Part shown: positions 24,890-33,061 of the stretch, piece by piece
How positions within the stretch are numbered: the first letter of the stretch is position 1
Layout: each line of letters begins with the position of its first letter
Origin: an uncultured Oscillospiraceae bacterium
Lineage (GTDB): Bacteria; Bacillota; Clostridia; Oscillospirales; Oscillospiraceae
Reading direction: 5' to 3'
DNA length: 64,000 bases
Assembly: GCA_934597165.1 (NCBI GenBank)
Contig: CAKTQP010000004.1
Coordinates: forward strand, 1 to 64,000
Notes under the pieces: model-generated
Told to the model about the DNA's origin: nothing
The model's input: the letters and a program-made list of their open reading frames with translations, nothing else
Database searches by the model: none
Made by a program: the position numbers and the translations under genes

Positions 24890-25963
24890 TCAGCCCTCTT
24901 CCGGCAGCCGCTGGTCACAGAAGGCGCAGCAGCGCCCCTCCGGAGTCTCCTTCACCAGGGGCGGCAGGTAGGGCTCGGTCAGGGTGATGCAGTTGGGGTT
25001 GCGGCAGAGCTGGTGGGTGCCGATGGCAACCGGTTCCGGACGGCGGTGGGGCTGGCAGGCCAAGTCCATCAGCAGCGCCATCCGGGCGTACATGCCGCAC
25101 CGGGCCTGCTCGAAGTACAGGGCGCGGGGGTCGTCGTCCACGTCCAGGGCGATCTCGTCCACCCGGGGCAGGGGGTGGAGGATCATCATGTCCGGCTTCG
25201 CCCGCTCCAGCTTCCGCTGGGTGAGGACGTAGACGCCCTTGTTGCGCTCGTATTCCAGGGGGTCGGAGAAGCGCTCCTGCTGGATGCGGGTCATATACAG
25301 CACGTCCAGCCGGGGCAGCACCGGTTCCAGGCCGGTGACCTCCCGGAACCACAGGCCACGCTCCTGCATGAAGCTGCGCATATAGTCGGGGATGGCCAGC
25401 TCACGGGGGGAGATGAGATAAAATTTCACGTCGTCGAATTTGGCCAGGGCTTTGATGAGGGAGTGGACGGTGCGCCCGTTCTTCAGGTCGCCGCACAGGC
25501 CGATGGACACGCCGTCGATGGCGCCCCGGTAGCGCTGGATGGTGGTCAGGTCGGCCAGGGTCTGGGTGGGGTGCATATGGCCGCCGTCCCCGGCGTTGAT
25601 GACGGGCACTTCGGAGTACAGGGACGCCGCCTTGGCAGCGCCCTCCTTGGGGTTGCGCATGACGATGACGTCGGCGTAGGCGGAGACCATTTTGATGGTA
25701 TCTTTCAACGTCTCCCCCTTGGCGGCGGAGGAGTTATTGGGGTTGTCAAAGCCGAACACCGTGCCGCCCAGGCGCAGCATGGCGGCCTGGAAGGAAAATT
25801 TCGTCCGGGTGGAGGGTTCAAAGAACAGGTTGGCCTGGATGCGCCCCTTGCACGCCTCCGTGAAAGCTGTCGGGTCGTCCATGATCTGGGCGCAGCGCTG
25901 GTACAGTTCTTCCCACTCCGCCCGGGTCAGGTCACCAAAGTCGATCAAATGCCGAAAACTCAT
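24890..25963 (-). CDS. pyrB: Aspartate carbamoyltransferase with a C-terminal PyrI-like zinc motif
   Basis: The enzyme joins carbamoyl phosphate and aspartate in pyrimidine synthesis. Motifs: FFEPSTRTKFSF (carbamoyl-phosphate site), HPTQTLADL, and HPLPRVDEI. The catalytic chain normally ends near residue 305-310; here it runs to 357. The extra tail contains Cys320-x4-Cys325 and Cys346-x2-Cys349, the spacing of the zinc-binding domain of the regulatory subunit PyrI. The nucleotide-binding allosteric domain of PyrI is not present. It is monocistronic with its own promoter (TTGTGC/TAAAAT, 26030-26002). Confidence 0.93.
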   Translation of the reverse strand: MSFRHLIDFGDLTRAEWEELYQRCAQIMDDPTAFTEACKGRIQANLFFEPSTRTKFSFQAAMLRLGGTVFGFDNPNNSSAAKGETLKDTIKMVSAYADVIVMRNPKEGAAKAASLYSEVPVINAGDGGHMHPTQTLADLTTIQRYRGAIDGVSIGLCGDLKNGRTVHSLIKALAKFDDVKFYLISPRELAIPDYMRSFMQERGLWFREVTGLEPVLPRLDVLYMTRIQQERFSDPLEYERNKGVYVLTQRKLERAKPDMMILHPLPRVDEIALDVDDDPRALYFEQARCGMYARMALLMDLACQPHRRPEPVAIGTHQLCRNPNCITLTEPYLPPLVKETPEGRCCAFCDQRLPEEG

Positions 25964-26001
25964 CTGAAAAAGCCCCTTTCCATCTCACATGGATTTTTCC
26001 C

Positions 26002-26030
26002 ATTTTATCATAGCTTTCCCAACGGCACAA
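26002..26030 (-). promoter_or_regulatory. Promoter of pyrB
   Basis: On the minus strand TTGTGC (26030-26025), 17-bp spacer, TAAAAT (26007-26002). No PyrR-type leader is visible in the short 5' region. Confidence 0.6.
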
Positions 26031-26117
26031 CTGGGGATAAGACGGACTTTTCCGGGAAATAGACCGGATTTCTGTATGGTTTTCGCCCAGCTGTCCAAAC
26101 TGAGGGGTGGTGATAAG

Positions 26118-26627
26118 ATGAATCTCATTTGGTATCTGCTCTGCTACAGCCTGTTGGGCTTCGTGGGGGAAGTCCTCTACGCCCGCCTGACCCATTCCCC
26201 CAAACCCGACCGGAAATGCCGCCTCTTCCTCCCCCTCTGTCCCGTCTACGGCATCGGCGCCACCGTCATCGCCCTGCTGCCCCTGCGGAACCCCATCCTG
26301 GTCTTCCTGACCGCAGCGACCGTGGCCACCGGGGTGGAGTATCTGTGCAGCGTTTTCTATGAAAAAGCCTGGGGCGTCACCTTTTGGAACTACCACGGCC
26401 TGCCCGGCAACCTGCACGGACGGGTCTGCCTGCCCTTCACGTTGCTGTGGGGGGTGCTCAGCGTGTTCCTCCTGCCGGTGCTCCATCCTCTCGTCCAGCG
26501 GCTGACGTCCGCCCTGCCGGATGCCTTATTGTTGCCCGTGTGCCTGCTTTTAGTGGTGGATTTCCTCCTCACCGGCCTCGTCCTCCGCAGCACCCACTCC
26601 ACAGATGCCTTGCGTTGGTATCGGTGA
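26118..26627 (+). CDS. Putative ABC-transporter type IV family membrane protein
   Basis: A 169-residue protein with about five membrane helices. WYLLCYSLLGFVGEVLYA at the N-terminus and EYLCSVFYEKAWGVTFWNY with the following NLHGRVCLPFTLLWG are typical of the family annotated as putative ABC-transporter type IV. No ATPase partner is nearby and the function is unknown. ATG 26118 is chosen because GGGGTGGTGAT lies ahead of it; the open frame extends upstream without a ribosome site. Confidence 0.75.
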   Translation: MNLIWYLLCYSLLGFVGEVLYARLTHSPKPDRKCRLFLPLCPVYGIGATVIALLPLRNPILVFLTAATVATGVEYLCSVFYEKAWGVTFWNYHGLPGNLHGRVCLPFTLLWGVLSVFLLPVLHPLVQRLTSALPDALLLPVCLLLVVDFLLTGLVLRSTHSTDALRWYR

Positions 26628-26638
26628 TTGGGTATAAT
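26610..26638 (+). promoter_or_regulatory. Promoter of the gamma-carbonic-anhydrase-like gene
   Basis: TTGCGT (26610-26615), 17-bp spacer, TATAAT (26633-26638), overlapping the end of the previous gene. Confidence 0.75.
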
Positions 26639-26672
26639 GGGGGCAGAATCAGCACATAGGAGGATTTTCAAA

Positions 26673-27194
26673 ATGCTCATCAAAGAATACGAAGGCCACA
26701 AGCCCAACCTGCACCCCACCGTCCGGGTGGCGGAGAACGCCGTCATCGTGGGCAAAGCCACCTTGGAAGCGGACGTGAACGTGTGGTACAGCGCGGTCAT
26801 CCGTGCCGACGGGGACGAGATCTTCATCGGCGCCCGCAGCAACATCCAGGACGCCGCGGTGCTCCACTGTGACAGCGGTTCCCCCATCCATCTGGGCGAG
26901 AACGTGGTGGTGGGACACGGCGCCATCGTCCACTCCTGCACGGTGGGGGACAACAGCCTCATCGGCATGGGCGCCACGCTCCTCTCCGGCTGCAAGATCG
27001 GCAGCGGCTGCATCGTCGGCGCTGGCGCTGTGGTGGCGGGGAACATGACCGTGCCGGACAACGCCATGGTGGTGGGTCTGCCGGGGAAGGTGCTCAAGCC
27101 GACCACGGAGGAACAGCGGGCGTACACCGTGGCGGACGCTGCGCACTACGTGGAGCTGGCAAAAAAGCAGCTGGAGGCGGTGGGGGAGGAATAA
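26673..27194 (+). CDS. Gamma-carbonic anhydrase family protein (YrdA-like)
   Basis: The 173-residue protein is a left-handed beta-helix of hexapeptide repeats. It carries the family residues VNVWYSAVIRAD, SNIQDAAVLHCD and VGHGAIVHSC, which include the His ligands for a metal, and ends in the usual C-terminal helix. Some family members are carbonic anhydrases; many, such as YrdA and PaaY, have unclear or different activities. ATG 26673 follows ATAGGAGG. The protein is cytoplasmic and probably trimeric, as in the family. Confidence 0.9.
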   Translation: MLIKEYEGHKPNLHPTVRVAENAVIVGKATLEADVNVWYSAVIRADGDEIFIGARSNIQDAAVLHCDSGSPIHLGENVVVGHGAIVHSCTVGDNSLIGMGATLLSGCKIGSGCIVGAGAVVAGNMTVPDNAMVVGLPGKVLKPTTEEQRAYTVADAAHYVELAKKQLEAVGEE

Positions 27195-27249
27195 AAGCCC
27201 CGGAACTGGTCCATATTAAAGGAGCCAAACCAAAGGAGGCGAAAAGGAT

Positions 27250-27417
27250 ATGGATCAGGTAAACCACAGCATCAAGTGCAACGTCACCACTTGTGACTAC
27301 CACGCTGGTCGTCAGAACTACTGCACCCTGAACGGCATTCAGGTCGGTTGTTGTGACTGCACCGAGCCGCAGAACTGCGACTGCACCCAGTGTTCTTCTT
27401 TCTGTAAGAAGAAGTAA
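27250..27417 (+). CDS. DUF1540 domain protein (Cys-rich, 55 residues)
   Basis: A very small gene starting MDQVNHSIKCNVTTC behind CAAAGGAGGC. It has nine cysteines in a pattern typical of DUF1540 (IKCNVTTCDYH, QNYCTLNGIQVG, NCDCTQCSSF), which suggests metal binding. Its function is unknown; such proteins are common in Clostridia and Bacilli. It lies 55 bp after the gamma-carbonic-anhydrase-like gene and is probably co-transcribed with it, then terminated at 27519-27556. Confidence 0.88.
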   Translation: MDQVNHSIKCNVTTCDYHAGRQNYCTLNGIQVGCCDCTEPQNCDCTQCSSFCKKK

Positions 27418-27518
27418 GTTCACTGAAATGCGGGCGGCTCCATGCGTTGGCAGCCGTGTGCCTATGAGGCAGTAATCACGAAAGCGGCAGCCGACGGACT
27501 GGAGGGAACCGCAAAACG

Positions 27519-27556
27519 GACGACATCCAACCTGGGTTGGATGTCGTCTGTTTTTT
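27519..27556 (+). terminator. Terminator after the DUF1540 gene
   Basis: A perfect 14-bp stem (GACGACATCCAACC) with a T run on the right; it may also serve the convergent gene ending at 27610. Confidence 0.9.
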
Positions 27557-27609
27557 CGATATAGATCAATACCATCCTGTCTTGTTTGCGCGAAAGGGAC
27601 AAGGCTGTG

Positions 27610-27921
27610 TCACCTGACGATGGCCTGGATTTCTTGGATGAGATTCATCACCTGCTTTTTGGGCAGTGCCCCTACGAAGCCGGTCAGATCCTGTTCGCCA
27701 CCTACGACGACTCTGATCCAGCCGGAGATGAGCAACGTGTGATCCGCTGCGAATTCGATCTTGATATATTTCATCGCGGTCAAAAATCCGATCCCGCATT
27801 TCCAAACATTTTCGTTGTTCTCGGTGATGCTTTTGTAGCCTCTCGAATGCAGCAGTGCAGCCAGGCGTTCTTGCAGTCCCTCAAAATTGGTGTATCTTAC
27901 TTGGATTGTCGTGCGAGCCAT
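27610..27921 (-). CDS. Hypothetical protein, 103 residues
   Basis: No family is recognised. The protein (MARTTIQVRYTNFEGLQERLAALLHSRGY...) is soluble, has a helix near the start, a central beta-rich part, and a C-terminal helix (KKQVMNLIQEIQAIV). It resembles a small alpha/beta sensor or adaptor domain in outline only. Its ATG overlaps the stop of the upstream zinc-ribbon membrane gene by one base, so the two are translationally coupled. Both are more AT-rich than the surroundings. Confidence 0.65.
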   Translation of the reverse strand: MARTTIQVRYTNFEGLQERLAALLHSRGYKSITENNENVWKCGIGFLTAMKYIKIEFAADHTLLISGWIRVVVGGEQDLTGFVGALPKKQVMNLIQEIQAIVR

Positions 27922-28268
27922 TAGTATACTCCTTTTTCTCTCTTTAGGGGTCTTCCGCAGACCGGACAATGTGTGTACTGCGCGGCAACATTGATGTGGC
28001 AGGCGCCGCAGTAATTCTGCGCCTCCGCATTGATGATAGACTTCAACGCGGCTTTATTCCTCCGTCTCGTCCACCCGACGATCATGAGTACGATCCCGGC
28101 GATCGCCACGCAAGAGAACAGGATCGCCATGGTTGCAACGCTCTCTTCCGAAAAACCGTTCGTGTAGTGATACAGATACGGGTATTCGCTGACCAGATAG
28201 AGATTCCGCATCATCGTGACTGCCAACGGCGCGCCGAACACGGTGAGACACAGGCCCAGTAGGAACAT
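27921..28268 (-). CDS. Membrane protein with C-terminal zinc ribbon, 115 residues
   Basis: ATG 28268 follows a perfect AAAGGAGGTGA. Two hydrophobic helices (about 1-20 and 45-70) are followed by a basic stretch and a zinc ribbon (YCGACHINVA...CPVCGRPLK, CxxC-CxxC). The function is unknown. It forms a two-gene unit with the 103-residue gene downstream, with overlapping stop and start. The longer open frame upstream has no ribosome site and is ignored. Confidence 0.7.
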   Translation of the reverse strand: MFLLGLCLTVFGAPLAVTMMRNLYLVSEYPYLYHYTNGFSEESVATMAILFSCVAIAGIVLMIVGWTRRRNKAALKSIINAEAQNYCGACHINVAAQYTHCPVCGRPLKREKGVY

Positions 28269-28437
28269 AAACTCACCTCCTTTGTCTGGAATTTTAGGAA
28301 TTCGGCAACATAATCTGGTGTTATATTGCAATTTCTGATTGCATTTTACCATGAACACCATGAAATGGCAAGGGAATTTCGACAAAAATGTTAATTTCTG
28401 ATGAAAATGAAAAGCCGAGCATGACGAAACGGAACAG

Positions 28438-28471
28438 AAAAAGACGGAGGCTCTTCGGAGTCTCCGTCTTT
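28438..28471 (-). terminator. Terminator of corA
   Basis: AGACGGAG (28442-28449) pairs with CTCCGTCT (28462-28469); on the minus strand a T run follows. Confidence 0.85.
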
Positions 28472-28475
28472 GCGT

Positions 28476-29393
28476 TTACCAAAACTTTTTCTTCTTGCAC
28501 AGCCACAAGCTCAGGATGACGAAGAGCACGCTCACCCCGATGACCGACGGGTAGCCGTACTTCCAGCTCAGCTCGGGCATCCCCTGAAAGTTCATCCCGT
28601 ACCAGCCCACCAGCAGGGAGAGGGGGAGGAAGATGGTGGTAACGATGGTGAGGATCTGCATGATGTGGTTCTGGCGGATGCCGATCTCCGCCTGGAACAT
28701 ATTCTGGATCTGGGCGCAATACTCCCGCAATAACTGGGACTCCTCCCGCAGGCGGATGACCCGATCCTCGAACATCTGGAACAGCAAGGTTTCCTCCTGG
28801 GAGAAGAAGCGGTTGTCGTTCTTGCGCAGTTCACAGGCCACGTCGTCCAGCTGGGCGTAGTAGCGGAACCAGGCGGTGGACTCCTTCCGCAGGGCGGTCA
28901 TGGGGGCGGTGAACTCCTTGAGCTGGTTGCTCAGCACCTGATCCTCCAGCGCCTGGGCACGGTCCTCGATCTCCTCCAGGTGGTGCAGGTCCCGGGCGAT
29001 GAGCTGGTTGAAGAAGGCGTACACGAACCGTCCCACGCTGCCCTTCATGGGACGCTTCTCCCGGGCGATGTGCCGGAGCAGACCGGGCAACGTGTCCCCG
29101 TCGTCCACCAGCACCACCCGGTTCTGAGCGACCAGGTAGCCGTAGGTGGTGCGTACTTCATCCTTCCCCTGTCGGGGCAGCGCCAGGGTGCCGGACAGGC
29201 AGTCCCACCGCACGTCCGCCTTGCACACCTTGGCGTCCTGGGCGGAGGGGGTGTGGAGCAGGACGGTCTCCAGGCCGGGCAGGGTGGGGTGGTGATCCAA
29301 CTCCGCCGACGTCAGCAGCACCACCGCTGGGGTCTCCGGCTGGGGTGGGTGGTCGGTGTGGGTCAGGGTCTCCTGGATGTTGTACCAATGCAT
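28476..29393 (-). CDS. corA: CorA family magnesium transporter
   Basis: The 305-residue protein has a soluble N-terminal alpha/beta funnel domain, a long helix rich in Glu/Gln/Arg (about 150-240) and two C-terminal membrane helices. The first helix is followed by the selectivity motif YGMNFQGMPEL, diagnostic for CorA. It imports Mg2+ (or Co2+/Ni2+) as a pentamer. ATG 29393 is chosen since CACAGGAGGG precedes it; the open frame runs much further upstream but overlaps the divergent gene. Confidence 0.93.
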   Translation of the reverse strand: MHWYNIQETLTHTDHPPQPETPAVVLLTSAELDHHPTLPGLETVLLHTPSAQDAKVCKADVRWDCLSGTLALPRQGKDEVRTTYGYLVAQNRVVLVDDGDTLPGLLRHIAREKRPMKGSVGRFVYAFFNQLIARDLHHLEEIEDRAQALEDQVLSNQLKEFTAPMTALRKESTAWFRYYAQLDDVACELRKNDNRFFSQEETLLFQMFEDRVIRLREESQLLREYCAQIQNMFQAEIGIRQNHIMQILTIVTTIFLPLSLLVGWYGMNFQGMPELSWKYGYPSVIGVSVLFVILSLWLCKKKKFW

Positions 29394-29473
29394 TGCGCGT
29401 CCCTCCTGTGGGTGTTTTTCCCCCATTGTACCACGCCGGGCGGAAAACGCAACTGCTGGAAAAATGCGGCCGA

Positions 29474-29503
29474 TTGAAAAAGAGACGGGAAATATGCTAT
29501 AAT
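29474..29503 (+). promoter_or_regulatory. Promoter of the Ig-like protein/cca unit
   Basis: TTGAAA (29474-29479), 18-bp spacer, TGCTATAAT with TATAAT at 29498-29503. Confidence 0.8.
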
Positions 29504-29552
29504 AGACAAAAATGCAACCCAAATTTCGACATTTCAACAGAGTGAGGCGCAT

Positions 29553-30680
29553 ATGAAACAGAGAAAGAGCATCCTCATCGTGCTGTCCGTCCTGGTGGTG
29601 ATCCTGCTGGGTCTGGGTGGGTGGTTCCTGCTCAGCGACCGGCAGCCGCCAGAGCTGACCACGGTGGCGACTTATCAGACGGAGTGCGGCAAGGCGGTCA
29701 CGGTGGAAGAGCTGGTGGCGCGGGTGGAGGATCGGAGCAGCTTTGACATCACCCTCTCCGGCGACGGCGACCTGTCCCAGGACGGCAAGAGCATCACCTT
29801 CCGCAAGACCGGCACCTTCCCCGTCACCGTGGAGGCGGTGGACGCCAAGGGCAACCGCACCCAGGAGACGGTGACGGTGACGGCAGAGGACAAGACGCCG
29901 CCGGAGCTGACGGTGAAGACCATCAAGACCACGGTGGGCAAGGACATCAACTATAAAAAGGCCATCAAGGCCGTGGACGCCGTGGACGGCGACCTGACCG
30001 ACGCGGTGGAGGTCAGCGACATCTATGTGAACCACAAGCAGGTGGGCAGCTACACCGCCATCTACACCGTCACCGACCAGGCAGGCAACCGGGCGGAGGC
30101 CCGGGGGCTGGTCATCGTCAACCCGGTGAAAGCGAAAAAAATCCAGCTCAGCAACAAGGAACTGTACTTAAACGGCAACCAGTACGCCACCCTCACCCCC
30201 ACCGTCACCCCCAAGACCTGGGCGGGCACGGTGGAGTGGACGTCCAGCGACCCCAACGTGGCCACCGTCTCCGACGGCCTGGTGACCTGGGTGGCGCCGG
30301 GGAAGTGTACCATTACGGCCAAGGCGGACAAGCAGAAGGCGACTTGTACGGTCTCCTGCGGCGGCGTCACCGCCTCCTCCGTCCGGCTGGATCGCTCCAG
30401 CGTGACCTTGGAGGTGGGCGCGATGACCATCTTGCAGGCGGAGACCGCCCCCACCAACTGGAACGGGGAAGTGACCTGGAAGAGCTCCAAGCCCAAGATC
30501 GCCAAGGTGAAGAACGGCATCGTCACCGCCCTGAAACCGGGCAAGTGCAAAATTACCGTGCAGGCAGGGGACGTGAAGGCGGTCTGCACTGTCACCTGTA
30601 CCGAGAAGAGCGTTTCCACCGAGTGGCGGGAGTGGTGGCAGGACATCACAGAAGGGGAGAGCCATGACAACGACCACTGA
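29553..30680 (+). CDS. Membrane-anchored protein with bacterial Ig-like repeats
   Basis: A 375-residue protein with an uncleaved-looking N-terminal membrane segment (residues 7-28). After it come two DUF5011/HYR-like domains, each ending in V.AVD..GN (about 35-110 and 113-190), and two BIG2 domains (about 195-270 and 275-350). The BIG2 domains carry the repeated WTSSDPNVATV/WKSSKPKIAKV and APGKCTITAKA/KPGKCKITVQA strands. Such proteins sit on the outer face of the membrane and often bind wall polymers or ligands. Its 3' end overlaps cca by 17 bp, so the two are co-transcribed although the roles look unrelated. Confidence 0.85.
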   Translation: MKQRKSILIVLSVLVVILLGLGGWFLLSDRQPPELTTVATYQTECGKAVTVEELVARVEDRSSFDITLSGDGDLSQDGKSITFRKTGTFPVTVEAVDAKGNRTQETVTVTAEDKTPPELTVKTIKTTVGKDINYKKAIKAVDAVDGDLTDAVEVSDIYVNHKQVGSYTAIYTVTDQAGNRAEARGLVIVNPVKAKKIQLSNKELYLNGNQYATLTPTVTPKTWAGTVEWTSSDPNVATVSDGLVTWVAPGKCTITAKADKQKATCTVSCGGVTASSVRLDRSSVTLEVGAMTILQAETAPTNWNGEVTWKSSKPKIAKVKNGIVTALKPGKCKITVQAGDVKAVCTVTCTEKSVSTEWREWWQDITEGESHDNDH

Positions 30681-32028
30681 CCTGTCCGCTGTCCGACTGC
30701 CTGCCCCGGTGGCGGACATCCTGCGGCAGTTGAACCGGGCTGGCCACAAAGCCTACGTGGTAGGCGGCTGCGTCCGGGACGCCCTGCTGGGCAGGGAGCC
30801 CCACGATTGGGACATCTGCACGTCTGCCCTGCCGGAGCAGGTCATCGCCAGCTTCCCAGCGCACAACGTGTACAAGACCGGCATCCAGCACGGCACGGTG
30901 CTGCTGCGCTGGGAAGGGGAAGGGTACGAGATCACCACCTTCCGGACGGAGGGCGGCTACAGCGACCACCGGCACCCGGATGCGGTGCGCTTTGTGGGCG
31001 ATATTAAGGAAGACCTGGCGCGGCGGGATTTCACCATCAACGCCATGGCCTACCACCCAGACACCGGCGTGGTGGACTGGTTCGGCGGACAGGAGGATTT
31101 GCAGCGCGGCCTCATCCGCTGCGTGGGCGTGCCCGAGGAGCGGTTCCGGGAGGACGGTCTGCGTATTTTGCGGGCGCTGCGCTTTGGGGCGCGGTACGGG
31201 TTCCCCATCGAGGAGGAGACCGCCCAGGCGCTGCACCGGTGCAAACATCTGCTGGACTACATCGCGAAAGAACGCATCTTCTCCGAGCTGAAGGGCATCC
31301 TCGTGGGCGACGGCATGGCCGACCTGCTCCGCACCCACCGGGACATTCTGACCGTCTTTTTGCCGGAGCTTGCCCCTATGTTCGATTTCGACCAGAAGAA
31401 CCCCCACCACTGCTATGACGTCTGGGAGCACACCCTCCACGCCATGGCCAACATCGCCCCCGACCCCACGTTGCGCCTGGCCATGCTCTTCCACGACCTG
31501 GGCAAACCGGCCACCTTCACCCTGGACGAGCAGGGCGAAGGCCACTGCAACGGCCACAGCGCCGTCAGCGCTGCGATGGCGCGGGAGATCCTGACCCGCC
31601 TCCGGTGCGACCGGGAGACGTCGGACGCGGTGGTGACCCTGGTGGCGTGGCACGACCGGGTGCGGCAGTTCAATCGCCGTTCCACCCTGCGGCTGTTGGA
31701 GCAGTTGGGTCAGGTACGGCTGCGGCAGCTGCTGTTGGTGGCGGAAGCGGACATCAAAGCCCAAGCGCCGGAGACGGTGCCGGGGAAGATGGAACAGCTG
31801 CTGGTGGGCTATGCCATGGTGGACGCCCTCCGGGCGGCGGATGCCTGTTTCCAACGGCGTGACCTGGCCATCGGCGGACGGGATCTCATCGCGCTGGGCA
31901 TGAAACCTGGCGTGCCCATGGGTGAATTACTGGAACAGATGTTCCAGGACGTGCTGGACGGGACGTTAGAGAATCGAAGAGAAACGCTGCTGGCAGAGGC
32001 CAGAGCGCGGATACAAAAAAACAGCTGA
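30664..32028 (+). CDS. cca: CCA tRNA nucleotidyltransferase with HD domain
   Basis: This 454-residue enzyme adds or repairs the CCA end of tRNAs. Class II features: AYVVGGCVRDALLGR, the metal-binding DWDICTSA (Asp-x-Asp), RRDFTINAMAY, and the ERFREDGLRILRALRF segment. A C-terminal HD domain follows (HTLHAMANIA...FHDLGKP), as in the enzymes with extra phosphohydrolase activity. The ATG lies inside the previous gene after GAAGGGGAGAG. Most tRNAs in this window encode their own CCA, so its main job is probably repair. Confidence 0.94.
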   Translation: MTTTTDLSAVRLPAPVADILRQLNRAGHKAYVVGGCVRDALLGREPHDWDICTSALPEQVIASFPAHNVYKTGIQHGTVLLRWEGEGYEITTFRTEGGYSDHRHPDAVRFVGDIKEDLARRDFTINAMAYHPDTGVVDWFGGQEDLQRGLIRCVGVPEERFREDGLRILRALRFGARYGFPIEEETAQALHRCKHLLDYIAKERIFSELKGILVGDGMADLLRTHRDILTVFLPELAPMFDFDQKNPHHCYDVWEHTLHAMANIAPDPTLRLAMLFHDLGKPATFTLDEQGEGHCNGHSAVSAAMAREILTRLRCDRETSDAVVTLVAWHDRVRQFNRRSTLRLLEQLGQVRLRQLLLVAEADIKAQAPETVPGKMEQLLVGYAMVDALRAADACFQRRDLAIGGRDLIALGMKPGVPMGELLEQMFQDVLDGTLENRRETLLAEARARIQKNS

Positions 32029-32050
32029 CCAGATCGGTCAGCTGTTTTTT
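32015..32050 (+). terminator. Bidirectional terminator between cca and the nitrilase gene
   Basis: A perfect stem (AAAAAACAGCTGACC with its complement, 5-nt loop) flanked by an A run and a T run, usable by both convergent genes. Confidence 0.9.
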
Positions 32051-32055
32051 CGCGC

Positions 32056-32871
32056 TTATTTGAGCCACCTCAGCTCGTACAGGTCATCCCGACGGGCAGG
32101 GAAGAGGGGGAGCTGGTTGCGGGCGTCCTGGAGCTTGGCGAAGTCCATCTGCACCAAGAGCATCTCCGGGTCATAGTCTGCCTCAGCCAACACCTCACCC
32201 CAGGGGGAGCAGGCCAGGGAGTGGCCGTAGGCGATGTAGCCCTTCTCGTTCCGGGCGGGACAGACGCCGGCGGTGAACAGCTGGGCGTCCATGGCACGGC
32301 TGCGCAGGAGCAGCTCCCAGTGGGCGGAGCCGGTGGCCAGGCTGAAGGCTGCGGGGACGATGACCGCCTGGGCGCCTGCTTTGGACATCAGCAAAAAGAG
32401 CTCGGGGAACCGGATGTCGAAGCAGACACAGACGCCGATCTTGCCGAACTCGGTGTCGAACAGGGTCAGCTCGCTGCCCGGCGTCAGGGTGTCCGACTCC
32501 CGGAAGTGGGGGCCGTTGGTGACGGCGGCGTCGAAGAGATGAATTTTGCGATGGCGCGCCACCTGGTTGCCCTCCCGGTCGAAGACGAAGCAGGTGTTGT
32601 ACAGCTTCTCCCCGTCCAGCTCGGGGAAGGTGCCGCCTACCACCCAGATGTGGTTGGCGCGGGCGGCGTCAGAAAGAGCCTGCCAGACCGGGCCGCCGGC
32701 GGGCTCGGAGTAGGGGCGGAAATACTTATGTTGATAGGGACAGCAGAACATCTCCGGCAGTACCGCCAGGTCTGCCCCCTGTCCTGCCGCCGCGGCGATC
32801 TGCGCCACAGCGTCTGCCACGTTCTGGGCTTTGTCCAGCACGGTGCGCATTTGGATCAGAGCAGTTTTCAT
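32056..32871 (-). CDS. Carbon-nitrogen hydrolase (nitrilase superfamily, Nit2/omega-amidase-like)
   Basis: The 271-residue protein has the catalytic triad of the superfamily: Glu in LAVLPEMF, Lys in HRKIHLFD, and Cys in CVCFDIRFPE. The closest match by motif is the omega-amidase/Nit2 branch, which hydrolyses alpha-ketoglutaramate and related amides; other small amides are possible. ATG 32871 is chosen because GAAAGGAC precedes it and the N-terminus MKTALIQM then fits the family. It is divergent from ddl with separate promoters. Confidence 0.88.
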   Translation of the reverse strand: MKTALIQMRTVLDKAQNVADAVAQIAAAAGQGADLAVLPEMFCCPYQHKYFRPYSEPAGGPVWQALSDAARANHIWVVGGTFPELDGEKLYNTCFVFDREGNQVARHRKIHLFDAAVTNGPHFRESDTLTPGSELTLFDTEFGKIGVCVCFDIRFPELFLLMSKAGAQAVIVPAAFSLATGSAHWELLLRSRAMDAQLFTAGVCPARNEKGYIAYGHSLACSPWGEVLAEADYDPEMLLVQMDFAKLQDARNQLPLFPARRDDLYELRWLK

Positions 32872-32914
32872 GTCGATCGCGTCCTTTCTAACGGCGAAGG
32901 GTTGAGGATACCTT

Positions 32915-32943
32915 ATTATATCAGATTGCCCCCAGGGGCGCAA
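32915..32943 (-). promoter_or_regulatory. Promoter of the nitrilase gene
   Basis: On the minus strand TTGCGC (32943-32938), 17-bp spacer, TATAAT (32920-32915) with TG extension. Confidence 0.75.
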
Positions 32944-32978
32944 TTCCATAGGGTGCAAATCCGGCGGACGGTTTCTGG

Positions 32979-33007
32979 TTGTATCGGGGCAGGAGTTGTG
33001 CTATACT
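32979..33007 (+). promoter_or_regulatory. Promoter of the ddl-murF genes
   Basis: TTGTAT (32979-32984), 17-bp spacer, TGC-TATACT (33002-33007). Confidence 0.75.
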
Positions 33008-33061
33008 GCAATATGTATGCGTATGTGTAAGTTTTTGACTGCAAATAAGGAGCGCAAAATC

